Virus record (IMG/VR): IMGVR_UViG_3300033148_000978
Location: 1-32,446 of that record
Reading direction: 5' to 3' (one strand)
DNA from: a virus
Length of the DNA: 32,446 bases
Positions within the stretch are counted from its first letter, which is position 1. Every line of letters begins with the position of its first letter. The translations under genes and the position numbers were made by a program. The notes below the pieces were generated by a model. The model was not told the origin of the DNA. It did no database searches and worked only from the letters and a program-made list of their open reading frames with translations. Positions 1 through 6,918 of this stretch are shown here, piece after piece.

Positions 1-24
1 AAAATTAAAGGATAGCAAACTCCA

Positions 25-93
25 ATGAACAAAAGCGAGGGAGCCACAATTGAACAAAGCATTATAATAAGTTTTTGCAAAATTCAATCTTAA
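25..93 (+). CDS. Possible 22-aa leader peptide
   Basis: A short frame starting ATG AAC AAA AGC and ending TAA. An AAAGGATAGC motif at 7-16, which precedes several other genes of this phage, lies upstream, but its distance to the ATG (8 nt from the motif end) is rather long. No recognisable motif. It could equally be non-coding DNA left of the first promoter. Confidence 0.2.
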   Translation: MNKSEGATIEQSIIISFCKIQS

Positions 94-128
94 TTGGGAA
101 ACTCTTTACTTATTGACTGTTTTTTGGT

Positions 129-134
129 TATAAT
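129..134 (+). promoter_or_regulatory. Putative -10 element of the early promoter
   Basis: TATAAT in the context TTGGTTATAATAA. No -35 at normal spacing (a TTGACT at 113-118 is too close). It resembles the other intergenic TATAAT sites of the window. Transcription would start near 141, just before the structured leader and the gene at 314. Confidence 0.45.
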
Positions 135-143
135 AACTTTACA

Positions 144-271
144 ATATTAGCATTACTAAGTGTTAATATACTTCTAGGTGTTCAAGCCGAAAGGGGAGTT
201 AATCACTCGATTAGCTCTTTCTTACTTTGAATAGCTAGAAGTTACGATTAGTAGTAAGAACTTGAACACCT
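144..271 (+). ncRNA. Candidate structured leader RNA / three-way junction
   Basis: Several complementary segments nest here. Hairpin A pairs ATATTAGCA (144-152) with TGTTAATAT (161-169), with one G-U. A perfect 11-bp outer stem pairs AGGTGTTCAAG (176-186) with CTTGAACACCT (261-271). Inside it, hairpin B pairs 193-204 with 209-220 (12 pairs, four of them G-U) around a 4-nt loop, and stem C pairs CTTACT (221-226) with AGTAAG (253-258). B and C abut directly, giving a three-way junction closed by the outer stem. It lies between a TATAAT and the first sizeable gene. No T-run follows, so it is not a simple terminator. The pairing is seen by eye; the function is unknown. Confidence 0.4.
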
Positions 272-313
272 CTTATAAAAACTTCCAAATTAAAATAGTT
301 TAAAGAACAGCAG

Positions 314-577
314 ATGAGTGAACTATCAGAAACATACGAACTTATGAAAAAAGTAAGTCGTGAAAAGAAGCTCTCTAATAAAGAGTTTTCTACTGTGTTG
401 CTTGATAAAATGGGAATAGATTATGAGCCTAAAAATAATGGAATACATCTAATTGTTTATAATGGCGAAGAAACTATTGATTTTTATCCAAGTACAGGAA
501 AATGGATACCAAGAGGTAAACAGGCTCAAAGAGGTATTAGAAAACTTCTTGACTATTTGCAAGATAGTATATCATGA
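314..577 (+). CDS. Hypothetical phage protein, 87 aa
   Basis: First substantial gene after the leader. The second half contains the run YPSTGKWIPRGK followed by a short basic helix. Short phage proteins with an 'xDFxPSTGKWxxRG' pattern are common near replication genes, but I know no function for them. The stop overlaps the start of the initiator gene by 4 bp (ATGA), so the two are probably translationally coupled. The ribosome-binding site is weak (AAAGAAC). Confidence 0.75.
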   Translation: MSELSETYELMKKVSREKKLSNKEFSTVLLDKMGIDYEPKNNGIHLIVYNGEETIDFYPSTGKWIPRGKQAQRGIRKLLDYLQDSIS

Positions 578-1350
578 AGCAGAAAAACATTAATAAACGA
601 GATGGGTTTACATTTTTTAATAGTGTTCAAAAAGCAATCAATAAATTAAATGATAAACAACTAGCTACATTTATGAGAGAGTTTTTATCTGTGCAATTTT
701 TAGAAAAAAGATGGGATGAAGTAGAGTTTAAAGACCCACTTTTAGATATGATGTGGGTAAATATGGTTAATACTGTAGAAGCTCAGATTAATGGGTATTT
801 AGTTAATAAAATTAAATCAACTAACCAATTCATGGGGGTTTATGATATTTCTAACCCCCCGTCTGACGCACCGTCACACCCCCCGTTACACGAAGTACAA
901 GGAGAAGTACAAGTACAAGATAAAGTAAAAGGACAAGAGCAAGAGATTATCACAACTGAAAGTTATGATGACAGCCTCAGATTATCTAATTATCTTTTTA
1001 ATAATATTCTCAAAGTAAACCCTAACTTTAAAAAACCTAATTTAGATACCTGGGCTAAAGATATTGACAAAGCTATTCGCATAGATAAAAGAACAGTCGA
1101 GCAATTAAAAGAATGTATCGATTGGATATATACTGAAAAAGGTGCATTTTGGCAAAAAAACATTCTAAGTGGTAAAAAACTAAGAGAGAAATTTGATACA
1201 ATGAATATGCAAGTAATAACAAAAGTCTCAACTAAGCAAGAGTTAAAGCTAAGTGAAGAAGCTCAAGTATGGGCTAATGTTTATCGTAAGCAAGGTATGA
1301 GTGAAGAAGATATAATTGAGAAGCTTCGTGAAGCTGAATATATAGTGTAA
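574..1350 (+). CDS. Phage replication initiator / replisome organiser-like protein
   Basis: A 258-aa protein with two domains joined by a repetitive linker. Residues 1-90 (DGFTFFNSVQKAI...) resemble the DUF6291-type N-terminus of phage replication proteins. Residues 95-125 form a Pro/Ser-rich then VQ/VK/QEQ-rich linker. Residues 130-258 carry the FWQKNILSGKKLREKF signature (192-207) typical of DnaD-like or replisome-organiser C-termini. Such proteins bind the phage origin and load the host helicase; no polymerase or helicase gene is in the window, which fits use of the host replisome. The linker is encoded by direct DNA repeats (855-919) that may be the origin. The family call rests on remembered motifs. 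Confidence 0.65.
   Translation: MKQKNINKRDGFTFFNSVQKAINKLNDKQLATFMREFLSVQFLEKRWDEVEFKDPLLDMMWVNMVNTVEAQINGYLVNKIKSTNQFMGVYDISNPPSDAPSHPPLHEVQGEVQVQDKVKGQEQEIITTESYDDSLRLSNYLFNNILKVNPNFKKPNLDTWAKDIDKAIRIDKRTVEQLKECIDWIYTEKGAFWQKNILSGKKLREKFDTMNMQVITKVSTKQELKLSEEAQVWANVYRKQGMSEEDIIEKLREAEYIV
855..919 (+). repeat. Repeat cluster inside the initiator gene, candidate origin iterons
   Basis: CCCCCCGT occurs at 855-862 and again at 879-886 (24 bp apart), a striking C-rich patch in AT-rich DNA. It is followed by GAAGTACAAG at 892-901 and 904-913 (12 bp apart) and a further GTACAAG at 913-919. The repeats encode the linker of the initiator. In lambda, origin iterons lie within the O gene between the two protein domains, so this arrangement is suggestive. 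The alternative is simple amino-acid repetitiveness of the linker. Confidence 0.4.
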
Positions 1351-1362
1351 AAGGATAGCAAG

Positions 1363-1581
1363 ATGAAGAAATGTTATATAAAAAATGGAGAGATTAAACT
1401 TTGTAAGGAATTGTATCATGTAACTACAAATCTTAATACAAAGTTAGAGCGTGTAGAAATGTGCTATATGAGTGAAGCCGATAAAGGTTTTATAGGTGCA
1501 ATAACATTTAGATATGGAAGAAAAAAGAATGACATTGTAGCTATTTCTTTTTGTCCTATTTGCGGTGGAGAATTAAGATGA
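1363..1581 (+). CDS. Small Cys-containing protein, possible zinc ribbon
   Basis: 72 aa, preceded by AAAGGATAGC at 1350-1359 with good spacing to the ATG. Cysteines at 4, 14 and 34, and a C-terminal CPICGGELR, suggest a half zinc-ribbon knuckle. Function unknown. It overlaps the next gene by 4 bp (ATGA at 1578-1581), part of a tightly coupled operon. Confidence 0.65.
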   Translation: MKKCYIKNGEIKLCKELYHVTTNLNTKLERVEMCYMSEADKGFIGAITFRYGRKKNDIVAISFCPICGGELR

Positions 1582-1835
1582 TTATCAACCGAGAAATTCT
1601 AAACCAACACACGACACATAAATACACAGTAGAAAGAGTAATGGCAAAAGCACGACACTTTCAAATCATATTCGATAAAATGGCACGAACATCAAACGGA
1701 GCGATTTATCCGACAGTTCATTTCAAAAAAGCCGATTGGATTGAAGCTCAGAAAATCCATATTGCAACAATGAGAATTGATGCGGTTGCGACTAATACAC
1801 AGTTGCTTGAATTTGTTGAGGGAGTGACGATATGA
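1578..1835 (+). CDS. Hypothetical protein, 85 aa
   Basis: I chose the ATG at 1578 (MIINREIL) because it overlaps the upstream stop by 4 bp and has GGTGGAG 8-13 bases upstream. A longer frame from 1551 would overlap the previous gene by 31 bp. No recognised domain; the protein is basic and helical (VERVMAKARHFQIIFDKMAR). It overlaps the next gene by 4 bp. Confidence 0.65.
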   Translation: MIINREILNQHTTHKYTVERVMAKARHFQIIFDKMARTSNGAIYPTVHFKKADWIEAQKIHIATMRIDAVATNTQLLEFVEGVTI

Positions 1836-2614
1836 AATATTTAGCAATGTTAAGTGGTGGACAAGATAGTACAGCAATGACTTTAAGGATGTTGGAATTA
1901 GGTATGCAAATTGATTATATTATATTTTGCGACACAGGGCTAGAGGTTAAAGAAATGTATAATTATATTGATAAATTAGATACATTTTTTCAGCGTAAAT
2001 ATAATATTAAGATCACAAGACTAAATCCAAGAAAAACTTTTGAAGAATGGGTATTTGGTAAAGTTACAAGTGGAGAAATGGAAGGAAAAATTAGAGGGAT
2101 ACCACTAATTACAACACCTTGCTATTGGAGAAGAGAAGTTAAAGAGTATGCTTTTCTTGATTTTATAAAAGAAAATAATATTACAGAATATATAAAGTAT
2201 ATAGGCTATACATTTAGGGAGAGTGATAGATGGAAAGATATTGAAAAATATAATGCAGTTGCACCTTTTGTAGAGTGGAAATGGAATGAGCCAGAAGTGC
2301 AAAAATATTTAAAAGACAATCAAATGGAAAATAAACTGTATCAGCATTTTACAAGAATAGGGTGCGGAATTTGTCCAAAACAAGGAAAGTCGTTCTATGA
2401 AGTATATAAATATTATCCTGATACATGGAAATACGCAAAAGACTTAGAGAAAAGACTATACAATGAAAGGGATATTTTAGGAGAAAAACAAATGCCTTCT
2501 TATGATATAAGCAGATTTTCGTGGGAACTAGAAGAAGATTTTAAAAGAAAAGATAAACAACAGACTTTCGATCTTGGATTTGCTCCACCTCAAGACTGTT
2601 TTTGTAAAATATAA
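1832..2614 (+). CDS. PAPS reductase-like / N-type ATP pyrophosphatase
   Basis: 260 aa. The N-terminus has the PP-loop signature SGGQDST (residues 8-14) on an alpha-hydrolase-like fold, followed by IIFCDTGLE (31-38), as in phosphoadenosine phosphosulfate reductases and related adenylating enzymes. Cysteines at 97, 178/181 (CGIC) and 256/258 (CFCKI) could ligate a metal or Fe-S cluster. Family members activate a substrate with ATP or reduce PAPS; phage versions are mostly uncharacterised, and some relatives (DndC) act in DNA phosphorothioation. No Dnd-like partners are nearby, so sulfur metabolism, nucleotide/tRNA modification and DNA modification all remain possible. It sits between the replication initiator and ninG. 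Confidence 0.8.
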   Translation: MKYLAMLSGGQDSTAMTLRMLELGMQIDYIIFCDTGLEVKEMYNYIDKLDTFFQRKYNIKITRLNPRKTFEEWVFGKVTSGEMEGKIRGIPLITTPCYWRREVKEYAFLDFIKENNITEYIKYIGYTFRESDRWKDIEKYNAVAPFVEWKWNEPEVQKYLKDNQMENKLYQHFTRIGCGICPKQGKSFYEVYKYYPDTWKYAKDLEKRLYNERDILGEKQMPSYDISRFSWELEEDFKRKDKQQTFDLGFAPPQDCFCKI

Positions 2615-2623
2615 GGAAACAAA

Positions 2624-2809
2624 ATGCAAACAATAAAACAATACTCAAAAAAAGACAATCACATTATTGTAGGTAAGTTCAATGAAGGAAAGCTAACTTC
2701 ATTCGGTGTAGCTGATAACCAGATGGAACTTGTAACAGCAGAGAGTTTTAAAACTGCTGCTGAAGCTATGAGTTGGGCTGAGAATTATAAGGGACTTTGT
2801 TGTGGCTAA
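2624..2809 (+). CDS. Hypothetical protein, 61 aa
   Basis: Small protein with a plausible site (AAGGAAAC) before the ATG. It has alternating beta-like segments (HIIVGKFNEGKLTSFGVA) and a C-terminal helix ending in GLCCG. It overlaps the GTG start of ninG by 8 bp. No known family recognised. Confidence 0.6.
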   Translation: MQTIKQYSKKDNHIIVGKFNEGKLTSFGVADNQMELVTAESFKTAAEAMSWAENYKGLCCG

Positions 2810-3353
2810 ACCTAAAACCTGTAAGATCTGCAAAGACAAATTTATTCCAGTTAGACAACTTCAGCCAACTTGCCAAAAGATGGATTGTATGATAGCTTAT
2901 TCAGATAAGCATCTTGCAAAAAAGAAACTCGAAGTAAAAAAAACTCATCGACAAGCACTAAAAAAATTCAACAACTCAGATATAAATATACTTAAAAGAC
3001 TAGCTCAAAAAATCTTCAATCAATACATCAGAAAAAGAGACGAAAAATTACTTTGCATTAGTTGTGGCTACAATTTCAATACAGCAGAAAAACCAAGACA
3101 AGCCCACGCATCTCACTATCGCCCTGCAACTAATTCTAATTTACGGTTTGATGAAAGAAATGTTTGGAGGTCGTGCCAAATTTGCAACACTCATCTAAGT
3201 GGAAATCTTGCTAATTACAGAATTGCTTTAATTGATAAAATAGGCTTAGAGCAGGTGGAAGAACTCGAAGCAACTAATGGAATTAAGAAGTTTACGACAG
3301 ATGAATTGCAAGAAATAATAACTAAATATAGACAGAAATTAAAAGAATTATGA
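2802..3353 (+). CDS. ninG: NinG/Rap-like recombination protein
   Basis: 183 aa with a GTG start inside the end of the previous gene. The N-terminal zinc ribbon has C7/C10 and C24/C29. A basic helical middle is followed by an HNH-like C-terminal zinc region: C85/C88, H102 and H105 (HASHYRP), RFDERN at 115-120, C125/C128 and H131. This is the layout of the lambda NinG (Rap) family, which targets branched recombination intermediates and promotes phage recombination. It would cooperate with the ERF and YqaJ genes at the right end of the window. It closes the first operon: a 73-bp gap with a promoter follows. Confidence 0.88.
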   Translation: MAKPKTCKICKDKFIPVRQLQPTCQKMDCMIAYSDKHLAKKKLEVKKTHRQALKKFNNSDINILKRLAQKIFNQYIRKRDEKLLCISCGYNFNTAEKPRQAHASHYRPATNSNLRFDERNVWRSCQICNTHLSGNLANYRIALIDKIGLEQVEELEATNGIKKFTTDELQEIITKYRQKLKEL

Positions 3354-3370
3354 TTATTATAGTAAATTCC

Positions 3371-3400
3371 TTTACATTATAGTGTTAATTAGGTTATAAT
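3371..3400 (+). promoter_or_regulatory. Promoter with -35 TTTACA and -10 TATAAT
   Basis: TTTACA (3371-3376), an 18-bp spacer and TATAAT (3395-3400, context AGGTTATAATGG). This is the only site in the window with a fair -35 at normal spacing. An AAAGGATAGC ribosome-binding motif (3414-3423) and the ATG at 3427 follow. Confidence 0.6.
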
Positions 3401-3426
3401 GGTTATATCAAGAAAAGGATAGCCAA

Positions 3427-3630
3427 ATGGATAGAGTTGAATATGATACTAACGAGTATTACAAAGGGATTGAGAAAGGTGAAAGAGCGTTAGATAACTT
3501 TCGCTCAGACATAGAGCCGATTGTTTCAGAGATTGAAGATTTAATCACACGAATTAAGGAAATTGCAGAAGGTTATCCTGATTATTGTTTTGAAGATGAA
3601 ATATCTCAACAGTTAAAGGATATCCAATGA
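3427..3630 (+). CDS. Hypothetical protein, 67 aa
   Basis: First gene of the second early transcript, with a good ribosome-binding site (AAAGGATAGCC). Acidic and predicted helical, with a coiled-coil-like stretch (FRSDIEPIVSEIEDLITRIKEIAEG). It overlaps the HTH gene by 4 bp. Function unknown. Confidence 0.65.
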   Translation: MDRVEYDTNEYYKGIEKGERALDNFRSDIEPIVSEIEDLITRIKEIAEGYPDYCFEDEISQQLKDIQ

Positions 3631-3839
3631 GCCAATGCAGTAATATACTAAAACACTTAGAAGAGGGTAAAAGTATCACTCCAATAGATGCACTAAATTT
3701 ATTCGGAGTGTTTCGCCTTGCAGCGAGAATTTCAGATATTAGAAATGCAGGTCACGAAATTACAACTAAATCGGTGAAGGTAAATAATAAAGAGTTTGCA
3801 AGTTATTTCATGCCAGAACATATTGAAGTAAAAGGATAA
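3627..3839 (+). CDS. Small helix-turn-helix protein
   Basis: 70 aa. The segment SITPIDALNLFGVFRLAARISDIRNAGHEI matches the pattern of the short phage HTH domain in which 'T..dAl..fG..rL.aRI.dLr..G..I' forms the winged helix (HTH_39-like); residues after it (TTKSVKVNNKEFASY) would form the wing. Widespread in phage early regions and probably DNA-binding, but the target is unknown. Confidence 0.7.
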   Translation: MSQCSNILKHLEEGKSITPIDALNLFGVFRLAARISDIRNAGHEITTKSVKVNNKEFASYFMPEHIEVKG

Positions 3840-3843
3840 AAAT

Positions 3844-3963
3844 ATGACTATGGAATATTTAGACAGACTTCACACAAAGAAGATGGAAACAGGAGAAATG
3901 ACGAGAGAGTGGATGAGTAGATTTTCAAAGATTATGCTGAAATTTGCAAGGAGAGTAAGATGA
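3844..3963 (+). CDS. Small hypothetical protein, 39 aa
   Basis: Starts MTMEYLDRL and ends FARRVR. The AAAGGA at the end of the upstream gene (3833-3838) serves as ribosome-binding site, and the stop overlaps the next ATG (ATGA at 3960-3963). The tight fit between neighbours makes it likely to be translated. Basic and Met-rich; no family recognised. Confidence 0.5.
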   Translation: MTMEYLDRLHTKKMETGEMTREWMSRFSKIMLKFARRVR

Positions 3964-4199
3964 TACCATTGTATAAAGCAGATACGATAGATGGTAAGGA
4001 AGTTGAGGGTTTATTGATGAATAAAAATATAATCAATACAGCTCCATTAAATACTATATGGGTATTACCAGAAACAATCAAACCAGACACATTGAAAATC
4101 TTATTTGATGGAAAGAGTTGGTATGACGCAAATAATGTTATGCAAGAAATATTAAACGAACAACGATATAAAGTAGAAGCTAAAATGAGAGGACTATAA
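3960..4199 (+). CDS. Hypothetical protein, 79 aa
   Basis: Overlaps the 39-aa gene by 4 bp and shares one base with the next start (TAATG). Contains a short beta-rich region (TIWVLPETIKPDTLKILFDG) and a C-terminal helix. No recognised domain. Confidence 0.6.
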   Translation: MIPLYKADTIDGKEVEGLLMNKNIINTAPLNTIWVLPETIKPDTLKILFDGKSWYDANNVMQEILNEQRYKVEAKMRGL

Positions 4200-5416
4200 T
4201 GAACAACAATAAACTAAAAGAAATATACGAAGCTAATCCTAGTGATTGGGTTATATATGCTTTAACAGGTGCTAACACTTGGATAAAAGTATCTGATACA
4301 GACCATGATGATATTCAACTAATAGCTAAACAACACGAACATATAGCTGATGCTGTTATTGCTAATCCTGAGGTTGAAGTGGAACAATGGTCAGAGATTA
4401 AGGATATTGCTTGGGCTACTTGTCCTGATTTCTTTAGAGATTATGACGATAGATATTTTGATTACAGACTAAAAGAAACAAAACCAGTAAACTTTAATAA
4501 TGGCTATATAAAAGCTAGTCAAGAGGCTTATGATTTATTAGTAGAACAGTATACCAGTATGTTGGGCTACGATAAAAATTTTGGTTATATGTATATTGAA
4601 AATAATGAAATAACAATGTGTACTTTAGATTATATTAAAGTATGTAATGAGCAAGAAATCAAATACAAACAACTCTGCATAAACAACGGAGAGCTTAGCT
4701 GGGATGAGTCAACTATTTCCAAAATGGAAACAGTTCACATAAACTCAATGGAAGACCTTAATGAACTTCCAATAGTAGGAGAAGAAGAAATGAACGCATC
4801 AGACGACTATAAAAAAGGTTGGAAAGATAGAGATAAACAATCTGACCTAGAAGTAACACCAGATAATGTAGATGGATTTAATTCTGATGGTTCATATAAC
4901 CATGTTGAAGATGAAAGAGGATGGGATGACTTTGAAGTAAATCCTGCATTTCAGAAATCTTTTAAATCAGAAGGAGAAACAGATGCAATCACAGATAGTA
5001 GAACTGATATGTGCAACAATGGCGATAGTGATGGTGATAAAGTGGATATGGAAATAACAGATGATGATGGTAAGGTTTATTCTTTTGAGAAGCCTAAGTT
5101 TGAGTGTGAGTTGCTGAAGGTAACTGACAAGTATTTATATGGTTTAATTTTTCCAAAAGATAGTGAGGAACAAATTCAAAGATGGGATTTAGAAACTGGA
5201 AGAAGTTATTTTACTTCAATGCTACAAGATGAATTAATTCCAATTAAACCAAAAGAAGAAATCAAATTCCCTGCATTGATGATAAATAGATATTACAGTT
5301 TTACATCAGTTAAAAATAAAGAAGAGTATCTGCTGAATTTAGACCATTGGAGACTAGCTACTAAAGATGAGTTGGATGGACTTTATTATGAAGGAAAAAA
5401 CAATGAAGTTAATTGA
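4199..5416 (+). CDS. Hypothetical acidic protein, 405 aa
   Basis: The largest unknown in the early region. Residues 1-190 look globular (Trp/Tyr-rich, with WVIYALTGANTWIKV near the start). Residues 190-295 are Asp/Asn/Gly-rich and look flexible (DDYKKGWKDRDKQSD). The C-terminal 100 residues look folded again (KYLYGLIFPKDSEEQIQRW, then MINRYYSFTSVKNKEEYLL). No known family recognised. Its last codons overlap the start of the HNH-like gene by 14 bp, so the 3' end may have been altered by that gene's arrival. Confidence 0.65.
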   Translation: MNNNKLKEIYEANPSDWVIYALTGANTWIKVSDTDHDDIQLIAKQHEHIADAVIANPEVEVEQWSEIKDIAWATCPDFFRDYDDRYFDYRLKETKPVNFNNGYIKASQEAYDLLVEQYTSMLGYDKNFGYMYIENNEITMCTLDYIKVCNEQEIKYKQLCINNGELSWDESTISKMETVHINSMEDLNELPIVGEEEMNASDDYKKGWKDRDKQSDLEVTPDNVDGFNSDGSYNHVEDERGWDDFEVNPAFQKSFKSEGETDAITDSRTDMCNNGDSDGDKVDMEITDDDGKVYSFEKPKFECELLKVTDKYLYGLIFPKDSEEQIQRWDLETGRSYFTSMLQDELIPIKPKEEIKFPALMINRYYSFTSVKNKEEYLLNLDHWRLATKDELDGLYYEGKNNEVN

Positions 5417-5933
5417 AGACTTAGGGGTATTAGATACTGGGAGAACTAAGAAAAATGGTAAGCCAGTAAGAGAAAGTTTTGGAATGTATGAGTGTCCAAT
5501 ATGTGAAACACCTTTCAAGGTTAGAAGAACAAATGAAAAAAGCAGTCATACAACCAAGTGTAGAAGTTGTCAAGTGATTATAAAAAATACAAAACATGGA
5601 GACTCAAAGTCAAAATTGTTTAATATATGGGTTGGGATAAAACAAAGATGCTTAAATCCAAACAACAAAAGCTATAAAAACTATGGAGCAAAAGGTGTAA
5701 CCATATCTGATATTTGGATAAACGATTATCAGAGCTTTAAAGATTGGTCTATTGAAAATGGTTATAAAGAAGGGTTGTCAATAGATAAAGATAAGCTATG
5801 TGAAGAATTAAAAATATATCCTAAAATATATTCTCCAACAACTTGTCTATGGATGACACAAAGTGAAAATTCAATAGATATGCACAACAGAAAAAGGTCA
5901 ATGTCACTCTATTGTGAAGGAAAAGAATGTTAA
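5403..5933 (+). CDS. HNH/homing-type protein with N-terminal zinc ribbon
   Basis: I chose the ATG at 5403 (MKLIEDLG), with AAGGAA upstream, over an in-frame ATG at 5367 inside the upstream gene; this gives 176 aa. N-terminal zinc ribbon CPIC...CRSC, then the block KLFNIWVGIKQRCLNPNNKS, YKNYGAKGVTISDIWIN, F.DWSIENGYKEGLSIDKDK and a late SPTTCLWMTQSEN. This is the layout of phage freestanding homing-type proteins ('R.y..Wk.mkqRCyNp....y..YGgrGI.v...W'), often with an HNH or AP2 element. The HNH region is divergent (an extended KLCEELKIYPKIY insert), so activity is uncertain. A related zinc-ribbon gene lies at 26323-26625 on the other strand. Confidence 0.7.
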   Translation: MKLIEDLGVLDTGRTKKNGKPVRESFGMYECPICETPFKVRRTNEKSSHTTKCRSCQVIIKNTKHGDSKSKLFNIWVGIKQRCLNPNNKSYKNYGAKGVTISDIWINDYQSFKDWSIENGYKEGLSIDKDKLCEELKIYPKIYSPTTCLWMTQSENSIDMHNRKRSMSLYCEGKEC

Positions 5934-6193
5934 TAACAGTAGAACATCTAAGTAAATACACAACCAAGAAATATGCTACTAATATAATGAACGCATTACA
6001 GAAAGGTTTTGTACCTGTGAAAATCAGACAAGTTACTATTAAAGATTATATACGCTGTATCAGACATGTTGATTTAGATGATGCTATTAACTTCTATGAA
6101 GATTTACTTATTAGAGATAAGAGAAATTTAACACAGGTTGCTGGTAAGAAGAAACTAGAGATATTAAAAGAGGTTAAAGATGAAAGCAAGTGA
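5927..6193 (+). CDS. Hypothetical protein, 88 aa
   Basis: Starts within the stop region of the HNH-like gene (7-bp overlap) with AAGGAAAAG upstream. Basic, predicted all-helical (TTKKYATNIMNALQKGF; LDDAINFYEDLLIRDKRN). It overlaps the next gene by 14 bp. No family recognised. Confidence 0.6.
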   Translation: MLITVEHLSKYTTKKYATNIMNALQKGFVPVKIRQVTIKDYIRCIRHVDLDDAINFYEDLLIRDKRNLTQVAGKKKLEILKEVKDESK

Positions 6194-6470
6194 AGCAAAA
6201 GAATTAGTTTGTCCATTTATACAAGATAGCATAATATTAACATCAAATGTAGAATTTTCATCGAGTCCTGCAAACATAAATTGTATAACAACTAATTGTA
6301 TGGCTTGGAAGAAGGCTAGGGGAGCAGAGAAAAAGTTTAATGCAGAACAAGTTAATTGGTGTGAACCAGAAGGATATAAATTTATAAAATATTCAAAAGA
6401 CAATTACTATATGATTTGTTATAAACTAAATGAAGCTAATGGCTATTGTCAAAGGTTATCTAATGGGTAG
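6180..6470 (+). CDS. Cys-rich small phage protein
   Basis: 96 aa with cysteines at 11, 35, 40, 61, 80 and 89. The pattern is 'EAKELVCPF...INCITTNCMAWK...NGYCQRL'. Small phage proteins with 'W/VCP...CI...CMAW......GYC' are common in early regions and probably bind a metal ion; their role is not known to me. The start overlaps the upstream gene by 14 bp. Confidence 0.65.
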   Translation: MKASEAKELVCPFIQDSIILTSNVEFSSSPANINCITTNCMAWKKARGAEKKFNAEQVNWCEPEGYKFIKYSKDNYYMICYKLNEANGYCQRLSNG

Positions 6471-6753
6471 ACAGCCAGTAAATCAAGATAAGATACCAGA
6501 AGACCAAACTTGTATTGATTGCTCTATAACCAAAGCAAGGGGTGGTATATTCAGAGCTTATAGTGCAATGACTCAAAAGCATGGTGAGGTTTGGTATGTA
6601 TCTAGTAGATGTAATAAATGCCATTATAAAAGAGAAGTAGAACTATGTCCTATTAAGAGAGCCAAGAGAGACAGAGCGATAAACAAAAAACTAAACAGAA
6701 TAGCAACTAAGAAAAAAATAGCTGAATACTTTAAGGAGAAAGATTATGAATAA
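6463..6753 (+). CDS. Zinc-ribbon-like hypothetical protein, 96 aa
   Basis: I chose the ATG at 6463 (MGRQPVNQ), since AAGG at 6451-6454 gives normal spacing and the upstream in-frame ATGs lie deep in the previous gene. CIDC and CNKC pairs (TCIDCSITKARGGIFR...SSRCNKCHYKRE) form a likely four-Cys zinc site, followed by a very basic tail (KRAKRDRAINKKLNRIATKKK). Probably a nucleic-acid-binding protein; specific function unknown. Confidence 0.62.
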   Translation: MGRQPVNQDKIPEDQTCIDCSITKARGGIFRAYSAMTQKHGEVWYVSSRCNKCHYKREVELCPIKRAKRDRAINKKLNRIATKKKIAEYFKEKDYE

Positions 6754-6823
6754 AAAACAAAAGAAAAACATATTGAAGTGTTTAGGTGAATGGTGGGCGA
6801 AATGTGCAAAAAAGTTTCTATAG
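6746..6823 (+). CDS. Small basic peptide, 25 aa
   Basis: MNKKQKKNIL... ending AKKFL. A strong ribosome-binding site (AAGGAGAAAG) lies 5-13 bases upstream, and the start overlaps the previous stop. Two Cys and two adjacent Trp. Translation is plausible from the strong site; function unknown. Confidence 0.4.
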   Translation: MNKKQKKNILKCLGEWWAKCAKKFL

Positions 6824-6918
6824 CTTCTAAGAGGTTTGACTACAGAATTGAAAGAATATATATTATGTTAGATCTACTGATACAAAAAAACTGGAAATGG
6901 AGCATAGATAATGAATAA
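6802..6918 (+). CDS. Possible 38-aa protein
   Basis: Frame starting MCKKVSIASK and ending WSIDNE, overlapping the peptide before it by 22 bp and the next gene by 8 bp. It fills what would otherwise be a gap in a compact operon, but the ribosome-binding site is poor. Low confidence. Confidence 0.3.
   Translation: MCKKVSIASKRFDYRIERIYIMLDLLIQKNWKWSIDNE

Noticed and set aside
176-271. tRNA or tmRNA reading of the structured leader
   Set aside because: The closing stem is 11 bp rather than 7, there is no CCA-type end, no D- or T-arm pairs at the right distances, and no T-loop consensus.
6823-6835. 13-bp direct repeat GCTTCTAAGAGGT, also at 32297-32309
   Set aside because: Two copies of a 13-mer in 32 kb of biased DNA are expected by chance; the copies lie in different frames and share no flanking sequence.
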